Shown: positions 24,640 through 33,820, counted from the stretch's first letter. The stretch is 41,501 nucleotides of DNA from Marinomonas spartinae (GCF_900089775.1 NZ_FLOB01000022.1:1-41501), one strand, 5' to 3'. The notes: generated from the sequence alone by a model not told the origin. Program-made: numbers and translations.

Positions 24640-27438
24640 TTATTCATGCTCCTGTTGAGTAGGGCGCTCGCTAGTCGTCAATTTACCTAAATTGGCCAAA
24701 ATCAACATGGTGGCTCCCACCACGGTGAGGTACACACCAAGGTCAAATACCATGGCACTGGCCAGCTCGAACTTACCAATGAGGGGTAAGGAGAAATAAT
24801 CAAACCACGTGGTGAGGAAAGGGCGGTTAAACAACCAGCTCCCTAAGCCACTGAGGGTCGCAATGGCAATACCACTGCCGATCATGATCTGATAATCCAG
24901 CTTGATACGTGTTTTTATCCATTCCACACCGTGGGCTACATATTGTTGAATAATCGCCACCGACGTGATCAGGCCTGCGATAAAGCCACCGCCAGGTAGG
25001 TTGTGACCACGCAAGAAGATGTAGGCGGACACCAGCAAGGCCAATGGCAGCAAGCTTTGTGAAATCACCGCTAATAGCATGGGATGCTTATCTTCTGCCC
25101 AAGGACGGCCTTGGTAATCCCCTGATGGCATATAAAGCCGCATTCTGGCGATGAGCTTATAAATACCCAGAGCCGCGATACCCAGTACCGTAATTTCTCC
25201 TAAGGTATCAAAACCACGGAAGTCCACTAAGATGACGTTGACTACGTTGGTGCCACCACCGCCCGTTTTACTGTTTTCGGTAAAAAAGGTTGAAATGCTG
25301 TCCAGCGGGCGAGTCATTAAGGCATAACAGATGGTACCGACGGTGCCACCGACAAAGGCTGCCAGACCTAAATCACGAACCACACGTCGAGGAGAAGATT
25401 CTTTCGGCGTTTTTTGCGGTAAGAAAAACAGTGCTAGGATCAGCAGAATTACGGTGACGACTTCAACGGACAGCTGAGTCAAGGCTAAATCGGGGGCTGA
25501 GAATTTCGCAAAAGCCAGCGACACAATCAATCCCACCACCGATAAGGTCAATAGAGAGAGCAAGCGACGTCGATGCCAAATAACCGTTGCTAAACCAGAT
25601 AAACACAACAGAACCGCCGCCGTAATGGATAACGCATCGACGGGAATTTCGGGGCGAAGCCCAGCGGTTGCGTTTAGCCTCATCAGCGGAATGGTGGTCA
25701 TCACCACGGCTAACAGCAAGGTCAAAAACGCATAACGCTGTAATGAGCCATTTTCAGTGAGAGTAATAAACTGGCTGGCACGACGGGTAATGTACTGGAC
25801 AGCACTTTCAAACACCAGTTTAGGGTCGCTCACGGGGAATTGCGCTTGGAATTTGAACAGATGCCGGCGATTTGCATAAACAATCAAGCCACCGCACATC
25901 GCGATGATACTCATGAGCAAGGGGAAGTTGACGCCATGCCAAATCGCTAAACTGTAACTGGGGACAGAACCATTGAGTGTTGCAGAGGCTGCTGCGTAGA
26001 GCAAATGACCGACTATGACGCCTGGGAAAATCCCCACTAATAAACATAAGGCCACCAAAATCTCCACTGGCACTCTCATATAGCGAGGGGGTTCATGGGG
26101 CGTTTTAGGCAAATTAATGGGGTCGCCATTAAAAAAGACATCGTGAATAAAGCGCATGGAGTAGGCGACGGAGAAGACCCCGCCAAGCGTCGCTAATACG
26201 GGAACCATCCAAGATAAAGAGCCTAATGACGCTTGATGCAAGGTCTCCGTAAAAAACATCTCCTTAGACAAAAAGCCATTCATCAAAGGAACCCCCGCCA
26301 TCGACGCTGACGCCACCATAGCCAGTGTCGCCGTATAGGGCATAAATTTCCACAAGCCATTCAGTTGACGCATATCGCGCGAGCCAGATTCATGATCAAT
26401 GATGCCCGCCGCCATAAACAAAGAGGCTTTAAAAATGGCATGGTTCATCACATGGAAAAGTGCCGCTACGGCCGATAAATCTGTTCCCATGCCCAATAAG
26501 AGCGTAATGAGACCTAAATGACTGATGGTAGAGTAGGCTAGTAAGCCTTTTAAATCGTGCTGAAATAAGGCGATATAGGCGCCAGTTAAAAAGGTCGCCA
26601 ACCCCGTTAAACTGACCAGCATAAACCACAAATCGGTATCGGCCAGTGCAGGATAAAAGCGCGCCATCAAGAAAATACCGGCTTTTACCATGGTGGCCGA
26701 GTGTAAGTAAGCACTCACTGGGGTGGGGGCCGCCATGGCATTCGGTAACCAAAAATGGAAGGGGAATTGTGCCGATTTAGTAAAGGCGCCTAACAGCACC
26801 AAAACCAAGATGATGGGATAAGCCGAGCTTGCCTTGATCATATCGCCGCTGTCTAGCACGGTCTGTAAGCTGTAGCTGCCAACCGTATGGCCGAGCAATA
26901 GCAACCCAGCCAGCAAGGCCAAACCACCCGCTCCCGTGACAGTCAACGCCATGCGAGCCCCTTTGCGGGCTTCTGTTTTGTCTCCCCAGAAACTGATCAG
27001 CAAGAAAGAGCTGATACTGGTTAACTCCCAGAAGAACCAGATCTGGATCAGGTTATCCGATAACACCACTCCTAGCATGGCAAACATAAAGAGGATGAGG
27101 TAGGAATAAAATTTGCCGATGGAGTCCTTTGCCGACAAATAGTAGCGTGCATACAGGATAACCAGTAGACCAATACCTAAAATCAAAATGGAAAACAGCA
27201 GAGATAAACCGTCTAGTCGGAAAGCGAGCTGTAAACCAATGGCGGGTATCCAAGGGATGGACGCAAAAAAACGTTCCCCATGAAAAATCGCCTCGGTATG
27301 GGACAACACTAAAAACAAGGTTAAAGCTGGCAAAGCGGCCGTTAAAAACGCACAGGCGGTACGACTAAGCCGTGATGCGATGAGCGGAACCAAGGTGCCA
27401 AGTAAAGGTAAAAAAGGTAACCAAATTAAAGACTTCAC
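24640..27438 (-). CDS. mrpA: Mrp Na+/H+ antiporter subunit A fused to B
   Basis: This 932-residue protein fuses the MrpA and MrpB subunits, as in group 2 Mrp (Pha) systems. The N-terminal part (about 1-500) is NuoL-like, with the conserved glutamate E138 in WFFWELTSISSFLL and the segment KSAQFPFHFWLPNAMAAPTPVSAYLHSATMVKAG split across the core helices. The C-terminal part has NVILVDFRGFDTLGEITVLG (about 735-754) and the MrpB segment LRGHNLPGGGFIAGLI (about 820). The operon encodes all parts of a secondary antiporter that expels Na+ in exchange for H+, giving salt and alkali tolerance. The start is GTG with AAGGTG about 9 nt upstream. Confidence 0.96.
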   Translation of the reverse strand: MKSLIWLPFLPLLGTLVPLIASRLSRTACAFLTAALPALTLFLVLSHTEAIFHGERFFASIPWIPAIGLQLAFRLDGLSLLFSILILGIGLLVILYARYYLSAKDSIGKFYSYLILFMFAMLGVVLSDNLIQIWFFWELTSISSFLLISFWGDKTEARKGARMALTVTGAGGLALLAGLLLLGHTVGSYSLQTVLDSGDMIKASSAYPIILVLVLLGAFTKSAQFPFHFWLPNAMAAPTPVSAYLHSATMVKAGIFLMARFYPALADTDLWFMLVSLTGLATFLTGAYIALFQHDLKGLLAYSTISHLGLITLLLGMGTDLSAVAALFHVMNHAIFKASLFMAAGIIDHESGSRDMRQLNGLWKFMPYTATLAMVASASMAGVPLMNGFLSKEMFFTETLHQASLGSLSWMVPVLATLGGVFSVAYSMRFIHDVFFNGDPINLPKTPHEPPRYMRVPVEILVALCLLVGIFPGVIVGHLLYAAASATLNGSVPSYSLAIWHGVNFPLLMSIIAMCGGLIVYANRRHLFKFQAQFPVSDPKLVFESAVQYITRRASQFITLTENGSLQRYAFLTLLLAVVMTTIPLMRLNATAGLRPEIPVDALSITAAVLLCLSGLATVIWHRRRLLSLLTLSVVGLIVSLAFAKFSAPDLALTQLSVEVVTVILLILALFFLPQKTPKESSPRRVVRDLGLAAFVGGTVGTICYALMTRPLDSISTFFTENSKTGGGGTNVVNVILVDFRGFDTLGEITVLGIAALGIYKLIARMRLYMPSGDYQGRPWAEDKHPMLLAVISQSLLPLALLVSAYIFLRGHNLPGGGFIAGLITSVAIIQQYVAHGVEWIKTRIKLDYQIMIGSGIAIATLSGLGSWLFNRPFLTTWFDYFSLPLIGKFELASAMVFDLGVYLTVVGATMLILANLGKLTTSERPTQQEHE

Positions 27439-27935
27439 TGTTCAACACCTTCATAAACGTGACGGTTGTAAAAGGGATAATCCGTAAGCAACATAATGAT
27501 TCCCGTTTCTATAAAATGCATAATCCTACTATATCGAAGCCGCATTATGGCGGCTAGTTATGTCAGCCATGTTCGATCCCAAGACGCCTATCTAACATTA
27601 AAATGATTAATGGCCCCTATGGACCTAGAGTCGAGAAAGTACGCTTTCTCCTCGCCTTGTTGTTAACGTGCCTTGGTCGGCGAATATCGATAAGCGGCGA
27701 TATATTATGGGCTATTATCTATCAAAGAAAGCGATAGGACTGTTACATAACGTAAACGCTTCCCAATCTCGACCAGAGGGGAATGGCAATGGCGTTGCAG
27801 TGGTGTGCGAAAGAGCGCTAGAAAAGAGAGAGCAGCGACTAAAAAAGCGCTTTTCAGGAGAAGCTGAAAAGCGCTTTTTCTTTTTAGTGGGTCATCGCTT
27901 AGCCATATGGCGTTGTATTCTAAAAAATTACCCCA
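27439..27935. other. intergenic region upstream of mrp operon
   Basis: These 497 nt contain the mrp promoter region and a terminator (27842-27885). A 129-codon plus-strand reading frame crosses it but runs through the terminator and into the opposite gene, so it is not called. Confidence 0.6.
27842..27885 (-). terminator. strong bidirectional hairpin terminator
   Basis: AAAAAGCGCTTTTCAG and CTGAAAAGCGCTTTTT form a 16-bp stem with six-base loop and T-rich flanks on both strands. It lies about 50 nt after the stop of the Yip1-like gene on the minus strand. Confidence 0.88.
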
Positions 27936-28547
27936 TTACCGAAAGAAGTACCAAACAACACTGTGTTCTGAGCCCATGCTCCAAAGCAGTACAATACCCG
28001 CTAATACGGCTTCTAATACCAAAATGCCAATACCTAAGGTGGAACTGGAAAGGATAAAGCCTTCTTTATGACTGATTCCCAAGAAACTGGGTGTTCCCTT
28101 GTACAGTAAGTACGCTGTATAGCAAATGCCTACCACACAGGCGAGGGTACATAGCCAAATAATTGGATAAACCGCGAAAATGCCGCTTAAGAACAAAGGC
28201 GTCGCAATGTAGCCAGCAAAGACAATACACTCATGTCGACTAGGTCGGCTCGGGTATTGTTTCGCCATTCTATGAATGAGACTGCCCACAACGGCCACCG
28301 CCGCTAAGATAAGAAGGTAGAACAAGACACCAAGGCTTAAGCCATTGAGCATGGAGACCTTGATGGTATCGTTACCACCAAATGTCCAGCCAAATTGGGT
28401 GGTACCAATAAAGGTACTTACTACGGGAATGGCCGCTAATAACAGTACATGGTGCATATATAAATGGCTGACGCTTTCATGTTCCTTATTAATGGTCCGC
28501 CATTCTTGTTCCGGATGATGAATTAAACCCCAAACGTGATTGATCAT
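27936..28547 (-). CDS. Yip1-family inner-membrane protein
   Basis: This 203-residue protein has five probable transmembrane helices (about 32-50, 65-90, 105-130, 135-153, 170-195) after a short soluble N-terminus (MINHVWGLIHHPEQEWRTI). The opening W-G-L-hHP-xxxW pattern and the GYIATPLFLSGI segment fit the Yip1 domain family (YohC-like). The function of bacterial members is unknown. GAGGGGA before the ATG at 28547 decides this start over an in-frame upstream one. It has its own terminator. Confidence 0.82.
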   Translation of the reverse strand: MINHVWGLIHHPEQEWRTINKEHESVSHLYMHHVLLLAAIPVVSTFIGTTQFGWTFGGNDTIKVSMLNGLSLGVLFYLLILAAVAVVGSLIHRMAKQYPSRPSRHECIVFAGYIATPLFLSGIFAVYPIIWLCTLACVVGICYTAYLLYKGTPSFLGISHKEGFILSSSTLGIGILVLEAVLAGIVLLWSMGSEHSVVWYFFR

Positions 28548-28835
28548 AGATTTCCCCTCGTTTTTCAAAAAAACAATTGAATTTGGAAACAACGTATCGA
28601 CACTGTTTGACACGGAACCACTGCTCAGCTTTTCGCGTGTTCTACTACACAGTATAGATGTCTACGAGTACACGACAGTGTTGGGTCATATAGTTTTTTT
28701 ATAATAAATACGCTCTTAAACACTTATTGTGATTAAAAAATGCACAAAAATGATAAACTTTATTCAAATCAATTAGCTATAAATAAAGCTTATATTTAGA
28801 AGAGAAACGCTAAGAAGAGTAAAAACAAACGTGCC
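28548..28835. other. AT-rich spacer
   Basis: About 290 nt of AT-rich sequence lie between the Yip1-like gene and the terminator of the lipoprotein gene. It should hold the promoter of the Yip1-like gene; nothing else is seen. Confidence 0.5.
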
Positions 28836-28870
28836 CTTGGGCCAATGCCCTAAATGGACATTGGCCCAAG
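28836..28870 (-). terminator. terminator of lipoprotein gene
   Basis: CTTGGGCCAATG and CATTGGCCCAAG form a perfect 12-bp stem with an 11-nt loop, 21 nt after the stop. The T-rich tract (GTTTGTTTTT) follows a few bases later on the minus strand. Confidence 0.7.
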
Positions 28871-28891
28871 ATGAGAGGGACAGCTAGACAG

Positions 28892-29548
28892 CTAGTTATC
28901 ATCCGCCTTACATTGGTAGTTTTCTGGCATTTTCACGGTAAAACCCTGATCCATCGGATTGGTAAAACTGGTTTTTGCCACCGCTTCTTTGGCTAAAAAG
29001 GCAAACACCTTCCATTTCGAACAGGTTTCATTTTCAAGAGTACTGCTTGATACCAGCACTGGCGCGCCTTTGCTGTCTTTGATATTAAAATCAAAGGTAT
29101 ACACACTGACCATTGCCGTGACCTTTCTGTAGCCAGTCACACGGGTGACGGTTCGCTCTGTTCTGACACAGTTGACTTCCTGATTGGAGCCCTTGGGCTT
29201 GCTACAGGTGGTGTAATAGCCATCGTTTACATCATTAAAAATCGGAACAGACAGATCCTTCTTCTTCTCAGACGAGAGGAAATTGATGGTCAAAATATAA
29301 TTTGGGTGCTTGTAATCCGTGGAAACATTTTTATAACCCAATGCGTTGAAAGAGGCGATAACATTGGAAATATAGCGCTTATTGGTTAATTCATCGCCTT
29401 TTGGATCTCCTTGAATTTTGATTTTGGCGGTTTTGGCAATGCGCACGTCAGGGTCAACATTGCTCACATGATGGCCTTGCATGATCTCAGAAGTGGAGCA
29501 GCCTGTTAACAAGACGCTGAGCAAAACCGTAGTGATAAAAAATCTCAC
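28892..29548 (-). CDS. DUF4136-like lipoprotein
   Basis: This 218-residue protein begins with a lipoprotein signal: a basic residue, a hydrophobic stretch and the lipobox LLTGC with Cys17 as the lipid-bearing residue. Position +2 is Ser, which predicts outer-membrane sorting. The mature part has alternating strands and four Cys residues (in YYTTCSKP, EVNCVRTE, ENETCSKW and NYQCKADD) that could form disulfides. Overall it resembles small DUF4136-type lipoproteins, but I am not certain. The GTG at 29548 is chosen because GAGGATG precedes it and the signal peptide then starts at the N-terminus; an upstream in-frame ATG at 29614 would spoil that. Confidence 0.75.
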   Translation of the reverse strand: MRFFITTVLLSVLLTGCSTSEIMQGHHVSNVDPDVRIAKTAKIKIQGDPKGDELTNKRYISNVIASFNALGYKNVSTDYKHPNYILTINFLSSEKKKDLSVPIFNDVNDGYYTTCSKPKGSNQEVNCVRTERTVTRVTGYRKVTAMVSVYTFDFNIKDSKGAPVLVSSSTLENETCSKWKVFAFLAKEAVAKTSFTNPMDQGFTVKMPENYQCKADDN

Positions 29549-29828
29549 GTTTACATCCTCTATAAAGTCGTTATTTCGATTCGCTATTGTGTCATGAGAG
29601 CATAATTCAATCACAAATCCGAGTAATAGTTACCCTCTTACAATGTTATGACTAATTGTTGAAAGTAAATGACCCATTATTGTCAAAATAATGGCGATTG
29701 CTCGCGCTCAAAAAAGCCATATATGAGTGCGACGCAGCACCATACCATTTTTTGGTCTAGATGAACGCTCTCAGATGAACTCTCTCAAGTGCCACGTTAT
29801 CTCTGAGTATTTGACGCCACTAGAGCAC

Positions 29829-30119
29829 TCATTCATCAAGCGACTGCATAGGACTAATGGGCTGTTTGGTAATGATGGTGCCACAGCCATTTTGAAATGT
29901 CACAAAGGCGTGTATCAGTCGGTGAGAGTCCGGCTCTTCAATCATTGGGGTGAGTGAAATAAGGGCATTGGCGATTTTGCCAAAGGTTTCTAAGTCGACA
30001 CCAAAACGCTCTTTTAGCGGGGTGTCATAATCTTCGCCATTATCGATCAAGGTATCAGTTTGATCTGCTGTGAGTCCGAGAGCGTACTCGGCGAGTCGTT
30101 GTATTCCTAACCTATCCAT
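29829..30119 (-). CDS. hypothetical protein
   Basis: This 96-residue acidic soluble protein has no recognised family. It begins MDRLGIQRLAEYALGLT and includes a predicted helical core with TFGKIANALISLTPMI. GGAAGGA stands before the ATG, which supports a real gene. It follows the small regulator-like gene at 30253 on the same strand with a 133-nt gap, so the two could share a transcript. Confidence 0.6.
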   Translation of the reverse strand: MDRLGIQRLAEYALGLTADQTDTLIDNGEDYDTPLKERFGVDLETFGKIANALISLTPMIEEPDSHRLIHAFVTFQNGCGTIITKQPISPMQSLDE

Positions 30120-30252
30120 TTTTGTGTCCTTCCATTGTGTTCAGGTCGTTAGCCTTCTGCTGTCCTTTTTTTTCTACAGGTTTATTTTGGCATCAACCCT
30201 ACTGTATTCGGCAATTTTTGTTAATGTTTTAGACGATTCTTTTGGTCGAGTT

Positions 30253-30468
30253 TTATTCAACTACTTGGTTTCCACGTACAATGACACCATAGCGTGCTTT
30301 TAGCCCCTCATTAAATATCTGGCGAGCAATTTCTGCAATACCGAGGTTTTCTTCTTCCGAGAGCTCCAAAAGCTTGGTTTTCACCGATTCACTGTGTCGA
30401 AAACTGATCTGTTCTGAGACGCGATTTGGCCTTTTTTGTAGTGCTTGTTTCTTTGTTGGTTCTTGCAT
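30253..30468 (-). CDS. small ribbon-helix-helix-like protein
   Basis: This encodes a 71-residue basic protein. The middle reads RVSEQISFRHSESVKTKLLELSEEENLGIAEIARQIFNEGL, a short strand followed by two helices, which resembles the ribbon-helix-helix DNA-binding or antitoxin fold. The start at 30468 has an excellent AGGAGAAAGAGG region before it. It is divergent from the repressor-like gene at 30512 with only 43 nt between, so the two probably share control sites. The family call is by shape, not by close match. Confidence 0.62.
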   Translation of the reverse strand: MQEPTKKQALQKRPNRVSEQISFRHSESVKTKLLELSEEENLGIAEIARQIFNEGLKARYGVIVRGNQVVE

Positions 30469-30511
30469 CCTCTTTCTCCTGATATACTTTGGTTTCAAAT
30501 GAGGTCAAACA

Positions 30512-30973
30512 ATGACAAAGCAAATTTTAACACCTAAAAAATGGATAGGAAAGAAAAAAGAGGGTGAAATCTATCGATTTCAATTGCTTCTGGCTGAGTT
30601 AAATTTAAAACCTGAGGATATTCAAAAAGATACAGGCGTCACAGTAAGAACGATCACAAACAGTATTTATGAAAAAAAACCATTAGGTGCGAAACTGCTG
30701 CGTGAAATCCACGCAAAATATGGTGTTTCGATTGATTGGTTGCTTAGCGGAAAAGGGCAAATGTTCGCGTCTGCAGATGATTCCGCTACCTCCGCTGTAC
30801 GCGAGCCGAACGGCGAATACGGTAGTGACCCACGCTTTGAACGTATCATGACATTGGTTCGTGACTTTATGGCAAACGCCGATGACGACGAAAAAGCCTG
30901 GTTGGAAACACAAGTCAAACTCAACATAGCCCAGTACCAACAACACCTTAAAAGCGTACCTGACGAAAACTAA
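30512..30973 (+). CDS. phage-type transcriptional regulator
   Basis: This 153-residue protein has an N-terminal helix-turn-helix of the XRE/phage-repressor kind: LNLKPEDIQKDTGVTVRTITNSI (about 30-52), followed by YGVSIDWLLSGKG (about 72-84), a phrase typical of CI-like regulators. The C-terminal part (about 105-153) is an acidic helical tail with no LexA-type peptidase Ser/Lys pair, so RecA-driven self-cleavage is not expected. It is divergent from the small basic protein at 30253. A hairpin terminator overlaps its stop. Confidence 0.78.
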   Translation: MTKQILTPKKWIGKKKEGEIYRFQLLLAELNLKPEDIQKDTGVTVRTITNSIYEKKPLGAKLLREIHAKYGVSIDWLLSGKGQMFASADDSATSAVREPNGEYGSDPRFERIMTLVRDFMANADDDEKAWLETQVKLNIAQYQQHLKSVPDEN

Positions 30974-30997
30974 AACACCTTCTAAAAGGTGTTTTAG
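30970..30997 (+). terminator. terminator of regulator gene
   Basis: CTAAAACACCT and AGGTGTTTTAG form an 11-bp stem that overlaps the stop codon; only a short T run lies within the stem end. Confidence 0.65.
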
Positions 30998-31195
30998 CCT
31001 CCTATACCGAAAATTCTTATCTCCTGAACCTAATCAGCCAACTGCTTTTGCTTTGAAGCGAATTATAAAACTATGGGACGACATACTCAGCTACTTCTTA
31101 CTAGACGGTAGGCGCCTTAGAAAGCAAGCTGTTGATGATTGCTGAGCGAGAGAAGATACCACCTCAAAAAAGATAGCGTTAAATTCTTCAGGGCA
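30998..31195. other. spacer downstream of ssrA
   Basis: About 200 nt between the regulator gene and the ssrA terminator. No gene, direct repeat of the ssrA end or integrase is visible. Confidence 0.45.
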
Positions 31196-31222
31196 ATAAA
31201 AAAGCCACCCGAAGGTGGCCTT
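31196..31222 (-). terminator. ssrA terminator
   Basis: On the minus strand AAGGCCACC and GGTGGCTT (loop TTC) are followed by a T run. It lies about 75 nt beyond the mature tmRNA 3' end. Confidence 0.88.
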
Positions 31223-31297
31223 ACATTCTTTGGTGCCTCTAGTGTGCACCGAGCTGAGTTTAAAAAGTGCAAACCCTTTTAAACACAACCACTTAAG

Positions 31298-31659
31298 TGG
31301 TGGAGGTGGGGGGGATCGAACCCCCGTCCGCCAGTCCTCTGCCATCGGCTCTACATGCTTAGTCGCTTCTATTATTTGACCACAAACCGCCCGAAGGACA
31401 GGGTGTTTATGGCGAGCCTACTTAGTCTTAGAACCTTATCCCTAGGCGGGGCATCGGTTAGCATCTTGTAATTTATGATACTGCGGAATCTCGGGCTACA
31501 AGCAACCTGAGGGCAGCACACTAGCAGGGGTTTAGGCTGCTAAAGCGTAGTTTTTGTCGTTTGCGACTATATAATTGATGCGGGGGATTTACGAGATCAC
31601 GCATCACTCTCGACATGCACCTCAGGGTTTGCAACCAGCGTCGAAACCATGTCACCCCC
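31298..31659 (-). ncRNA. ssrA: transfer-messenger RNA (tmRNA)
   Basis: The 362-nt RNA frees stalled ribosomes together with SmpB. The 5' end GGGGGTGACATGGTTTCGACG and the 3' end CACCTCCACCA form the tRNA-like acceptor stem, with the CCA encoded. A T-arm (GGGGGTTCGATCCCCC) is next to it. The tag reading frame lies at 31532-31564 and encodes ANDKNYALAA before a TAA stop, starting at a GCA resume codon. smpB lies just upstream in the same direction. Confidence 0.98.
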
Positions 31660-31776
31660 TAAAGTTGACGCTATTCTAACTGAAACCGTTTCCCACGGCT
31701 AGGGGTGAGAGGGAATCTGCGTATTTAAAGTGGCCTTTATAACGCATTTCCACCTCATTTGATTCATATGTTGTGG

Positions 31777-32256
31777 TTAGACACTGTGTTTCATTAAACG
31801 CTCTTTATCACGGGCCCAATCGCGGTCACGTTCTGTGTCACGTTTGTCGTGGTCTTTTTTACCAGTCACAAGGGCCACTTCGCATTTGATTTTATTGCCT
31901 TTCCAGTAGAGCGCCATGGCCGCACAGGTTTTGCCTTTTTGTTCGGTCACTTGGATAATACGATCAATTTCGTTGCGATTCAGGAGCAGTTTCCTTTGGC
32001 GCAAGGGTTCGCACACCACGTGTGTCGAGGCGGCAAGTAATGGCGTAATGCGCGCACCAATAAGCCAGGCTTCGTTTTGGTGGATAATGACATAGGAGTC
32101 AACCAGTTGCGCCTTGCCTTCGCGAAGACTTTTGACTTCCCAGCCAGCAAGGGCTAGGCCTGCTTCGAATTTTTGGTCTACGAAGTAGTCGTGCTTGGCT
32201 CGTTTGTTGAGCGCAATGGTTCCAGAACTGTTTGATTTTTTCTTTGCTTTACTCAT
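31777..32256 (-). CDS. smpB: SsrA-binding protein SmpB
   Basis: This 159-residue protein binds the tRNA-like part of tmRNA and brings it to stalled ribosomes. Family features are IALNKRAKHDYF, LAGWEVKSLREGKAQLVDSYV and the C-terminal basic tail (KKDHDKRDTERDRDWARDKERLMK) that occupies the empty mRNA channel. Its gene sits 117 nt upstream of ssrA, as is common in this group. Confidence 0.98.
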   Translation of the reverse strand: MSKAKKKSNSSGTIALNKRAKHDYFVDQKFEAGLALAGWEVKSLREGKAQLVDSYVIIHQNEAWLIGARITPLLAASTHVVCEPLRQRKLLLNRNEIDRIIQVTEQKGKTCAAMALYWKGNKIKCEVALVTGKKDHDKRDTERDRDWARDKERLMKHSV

Positions 32257-32460
32257 AGTCGGAAATTATACGATCGATAGACGTAAAAACCTATGCTTTT
32301 CTTGAGGTATGCGTCTTAATGTAAGAAAATTCGCTTGTAATAAATACTGGGGAAGAGTCAAAGACGCTTCCTAGCCATGACGGTTTGGCTTTTTGACGAT
32401 TCTGCCAATTTCTGTCGTCCATTCATTCAAGCTACTTTGATGTAGCAAGAGCGTAAATTT

Positions 32461-33819
32461 ATGCCTGAAAGTCGAAGTTTACAAGGTATATGGTCGAGTC
32501 CTTGGATATTTATTTTTGCGGCAAGCGGATCTGCTGTGGGTTTAGGGAACATTTGGCGATTTCCTTATTTACTAGGCGAAAACGGCGGCGGAGCGTTTTT
32601 GTTTGTTTATTGTGCCTGTTTGTTATTGGTTGGTTTGCCGATTTTAATGGCGGAGGTAGCATTAGGGCGGACAGTTCGTTCTAATCCGATTGATACGGTA
32701 AATGATTTAAGTGAGCGCCGTCTTATTCATTCAGCTTGGGTGTTAGTTCCTTGGTTGGCAGGGGTGACGGGCTTTCTGATTCTGACCTTTTACAGCGTGA
32801 TCGCGGGTTGGTCGATGGCCTATGTTGAGCGTGCGGTGTCTGGTCAGTTTGTGCGTATTTCAGAGTCAGGCGCTCAGAGTATGTATGACGCACTGTTATC
32901 CTCTCCTGGGGAAATGCTGCTATGGCATACTCTGTTTATGCTGTTGGTGGTGGTCGTTGTGGGGCAGTCGGTGACGCGTGGTTTGGCTGCCTTAGTGCGT
33001 ATTTTATTGCCTGTATTGATCGTGGTATTGCTCATGCTGGCAGGGTTTGCTTTGTATAAAGGCAATGCATGGGAAGCGGTTCAGTTTTTATTTCGCTGGT
33101 CATGGCAAGACATTACGCTAAAGGTGGTGACGGCGGCGATTGGGCAGGCATTGTTTAGCTTAAGTGTGGGCATGGGGGCTATGTTTGCTTATGGTGCCTA
33201 CATGAGTAAGCGTATGTCGATTGCCAGTGCGTGTTCGACGGTGGCCTTGATTGATCTGGCCGTTTCTTTATTAGCGGGGTTGATCATTTTTCCGTTGGCC
33301 TTTGCCTTTCATATCAATGTGCAATCGGGGCCGAGTTTGACCTTTGTGTCTTTGCCAATCATTTTTGGCAGTTTGCCTGCGGGTCGTGAAGTGGGGGGCT
33401 TTTTCTTTTTGCTGCTGACGATTACGGCTTTAACCTCGGCGATTTCAATGCTGGAATTGTTCGTCGCATGGTTGCACGAGAAGTATTATATCGCCCGTAT
33501 GAAAGCCGCCCTTTTGTTGGGGTTCTTGGTTTGGTTGGTCGGCATTGCTGTTTTATTGTCGTTTAATCATTGGGACAGTAAATTGCTGTACCATTTAAAT
33601 TTCTTCGAGATTCTCGATAAGTTAACTTCCCAGATTTTGTTGCCTTTGGGGGCAATGTTATTGTCAGTTTTAGTCGCATGGTTTTTGCCCCGTTCGGTTT
33701 TGCAGAACGAAATGGTGGCAAAGAAAAGTATGTGTTTTCAATGGTGGTACTGCACCTTGAAGTACGTCAGTATTCCTGTATTGGTGTTGGTCACTTTTGC
33801 GGGTTGGATAGGAGTCTGA
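32461..33819 (+). CDS. sodium-dependent transporter, NSS/SNF family
   Basis: This 452-residue inner-membrane protein belongs to the neurotransmitter:sodium symporter family, which uses the Na+ gradient to import amino acids or similar solutes. The signature in helix 1 (FAASGSAVGLGNIWRFPY) is complete and supplies Na+ and substrate contacts, and the following GENGGGAFLFVY is typical. Helices 6-8 show GQALFSLSVGMGAMFAYGAYM. About 11 membrane segments are counted, as in many bacterial members. The substrate cannot be deduced. It lies between smpB (divergent) and ratA (one nt downstream), an unusual insertion into this otherwise conserved cluster, and may be cotranscribed with ratA and rnfH. Confidence 0.93.
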   Translation: MPESRSLQGIWSSPWIFIFAASGSAVGLGNIWRFPYLLGENGGGAFLFVYCACLLLVGLPILMAEVALGRTVRSNPIDTVNDLSERRLIHSAWVLVPWLAGVTGFLILTFYSVIAGWSMAYVERAVSGQFVRISESGAQSMYDALLSSPGEMLLWHTLFMLLVVVVVGQSVTRGLAALVRILLPVLIVVLLMLAGFALYKGNAWEAVQFLFRWSWQDITLKVVTAAIGQALFSLSVGMGAMFAYGAYMSKRMSIASACSTVALIDLAVSLLAGLIIFPLAFAFHINVQSGPSLTFVSLPIIFGSLPAGREVGGFFFLLLTITALTSAISMLELFVAWLHEKYYIARMKAALLLGFLVWLVGIAVLLSFNHWDSKLLYHLNFFEILDKLTSQILLPLGAMLLSVLVAWFLPRSVLQNEMVAKKSMCFQWWYCTLKYVSIPVLVLVTFAGWIGV

Positions 33820-33820
33820 T

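Noticed and set aside
27668..28057. 129-codon plus-strand frame
   Set aside because: It passes through a strong terminator hairpin and into the opposite Yip1-like gene, and its composition is not protein-like.
29727..29957. 76-codon plus-strand frame
   Set aside because: It overlaps the better supported minus-strand gene at 29829 and lacks a ribosome site.
31091..31345. 84-codon minus-strand frame at the ssrA end
   Set aside because: It overlaps the mature tmRNA and its terminator.
31298..31360. A tRNA gene suggested by the CCA end and T-arm
   Set aside because: These belong to the tRNA-like end of tmRNA; there is no anticodon arm.
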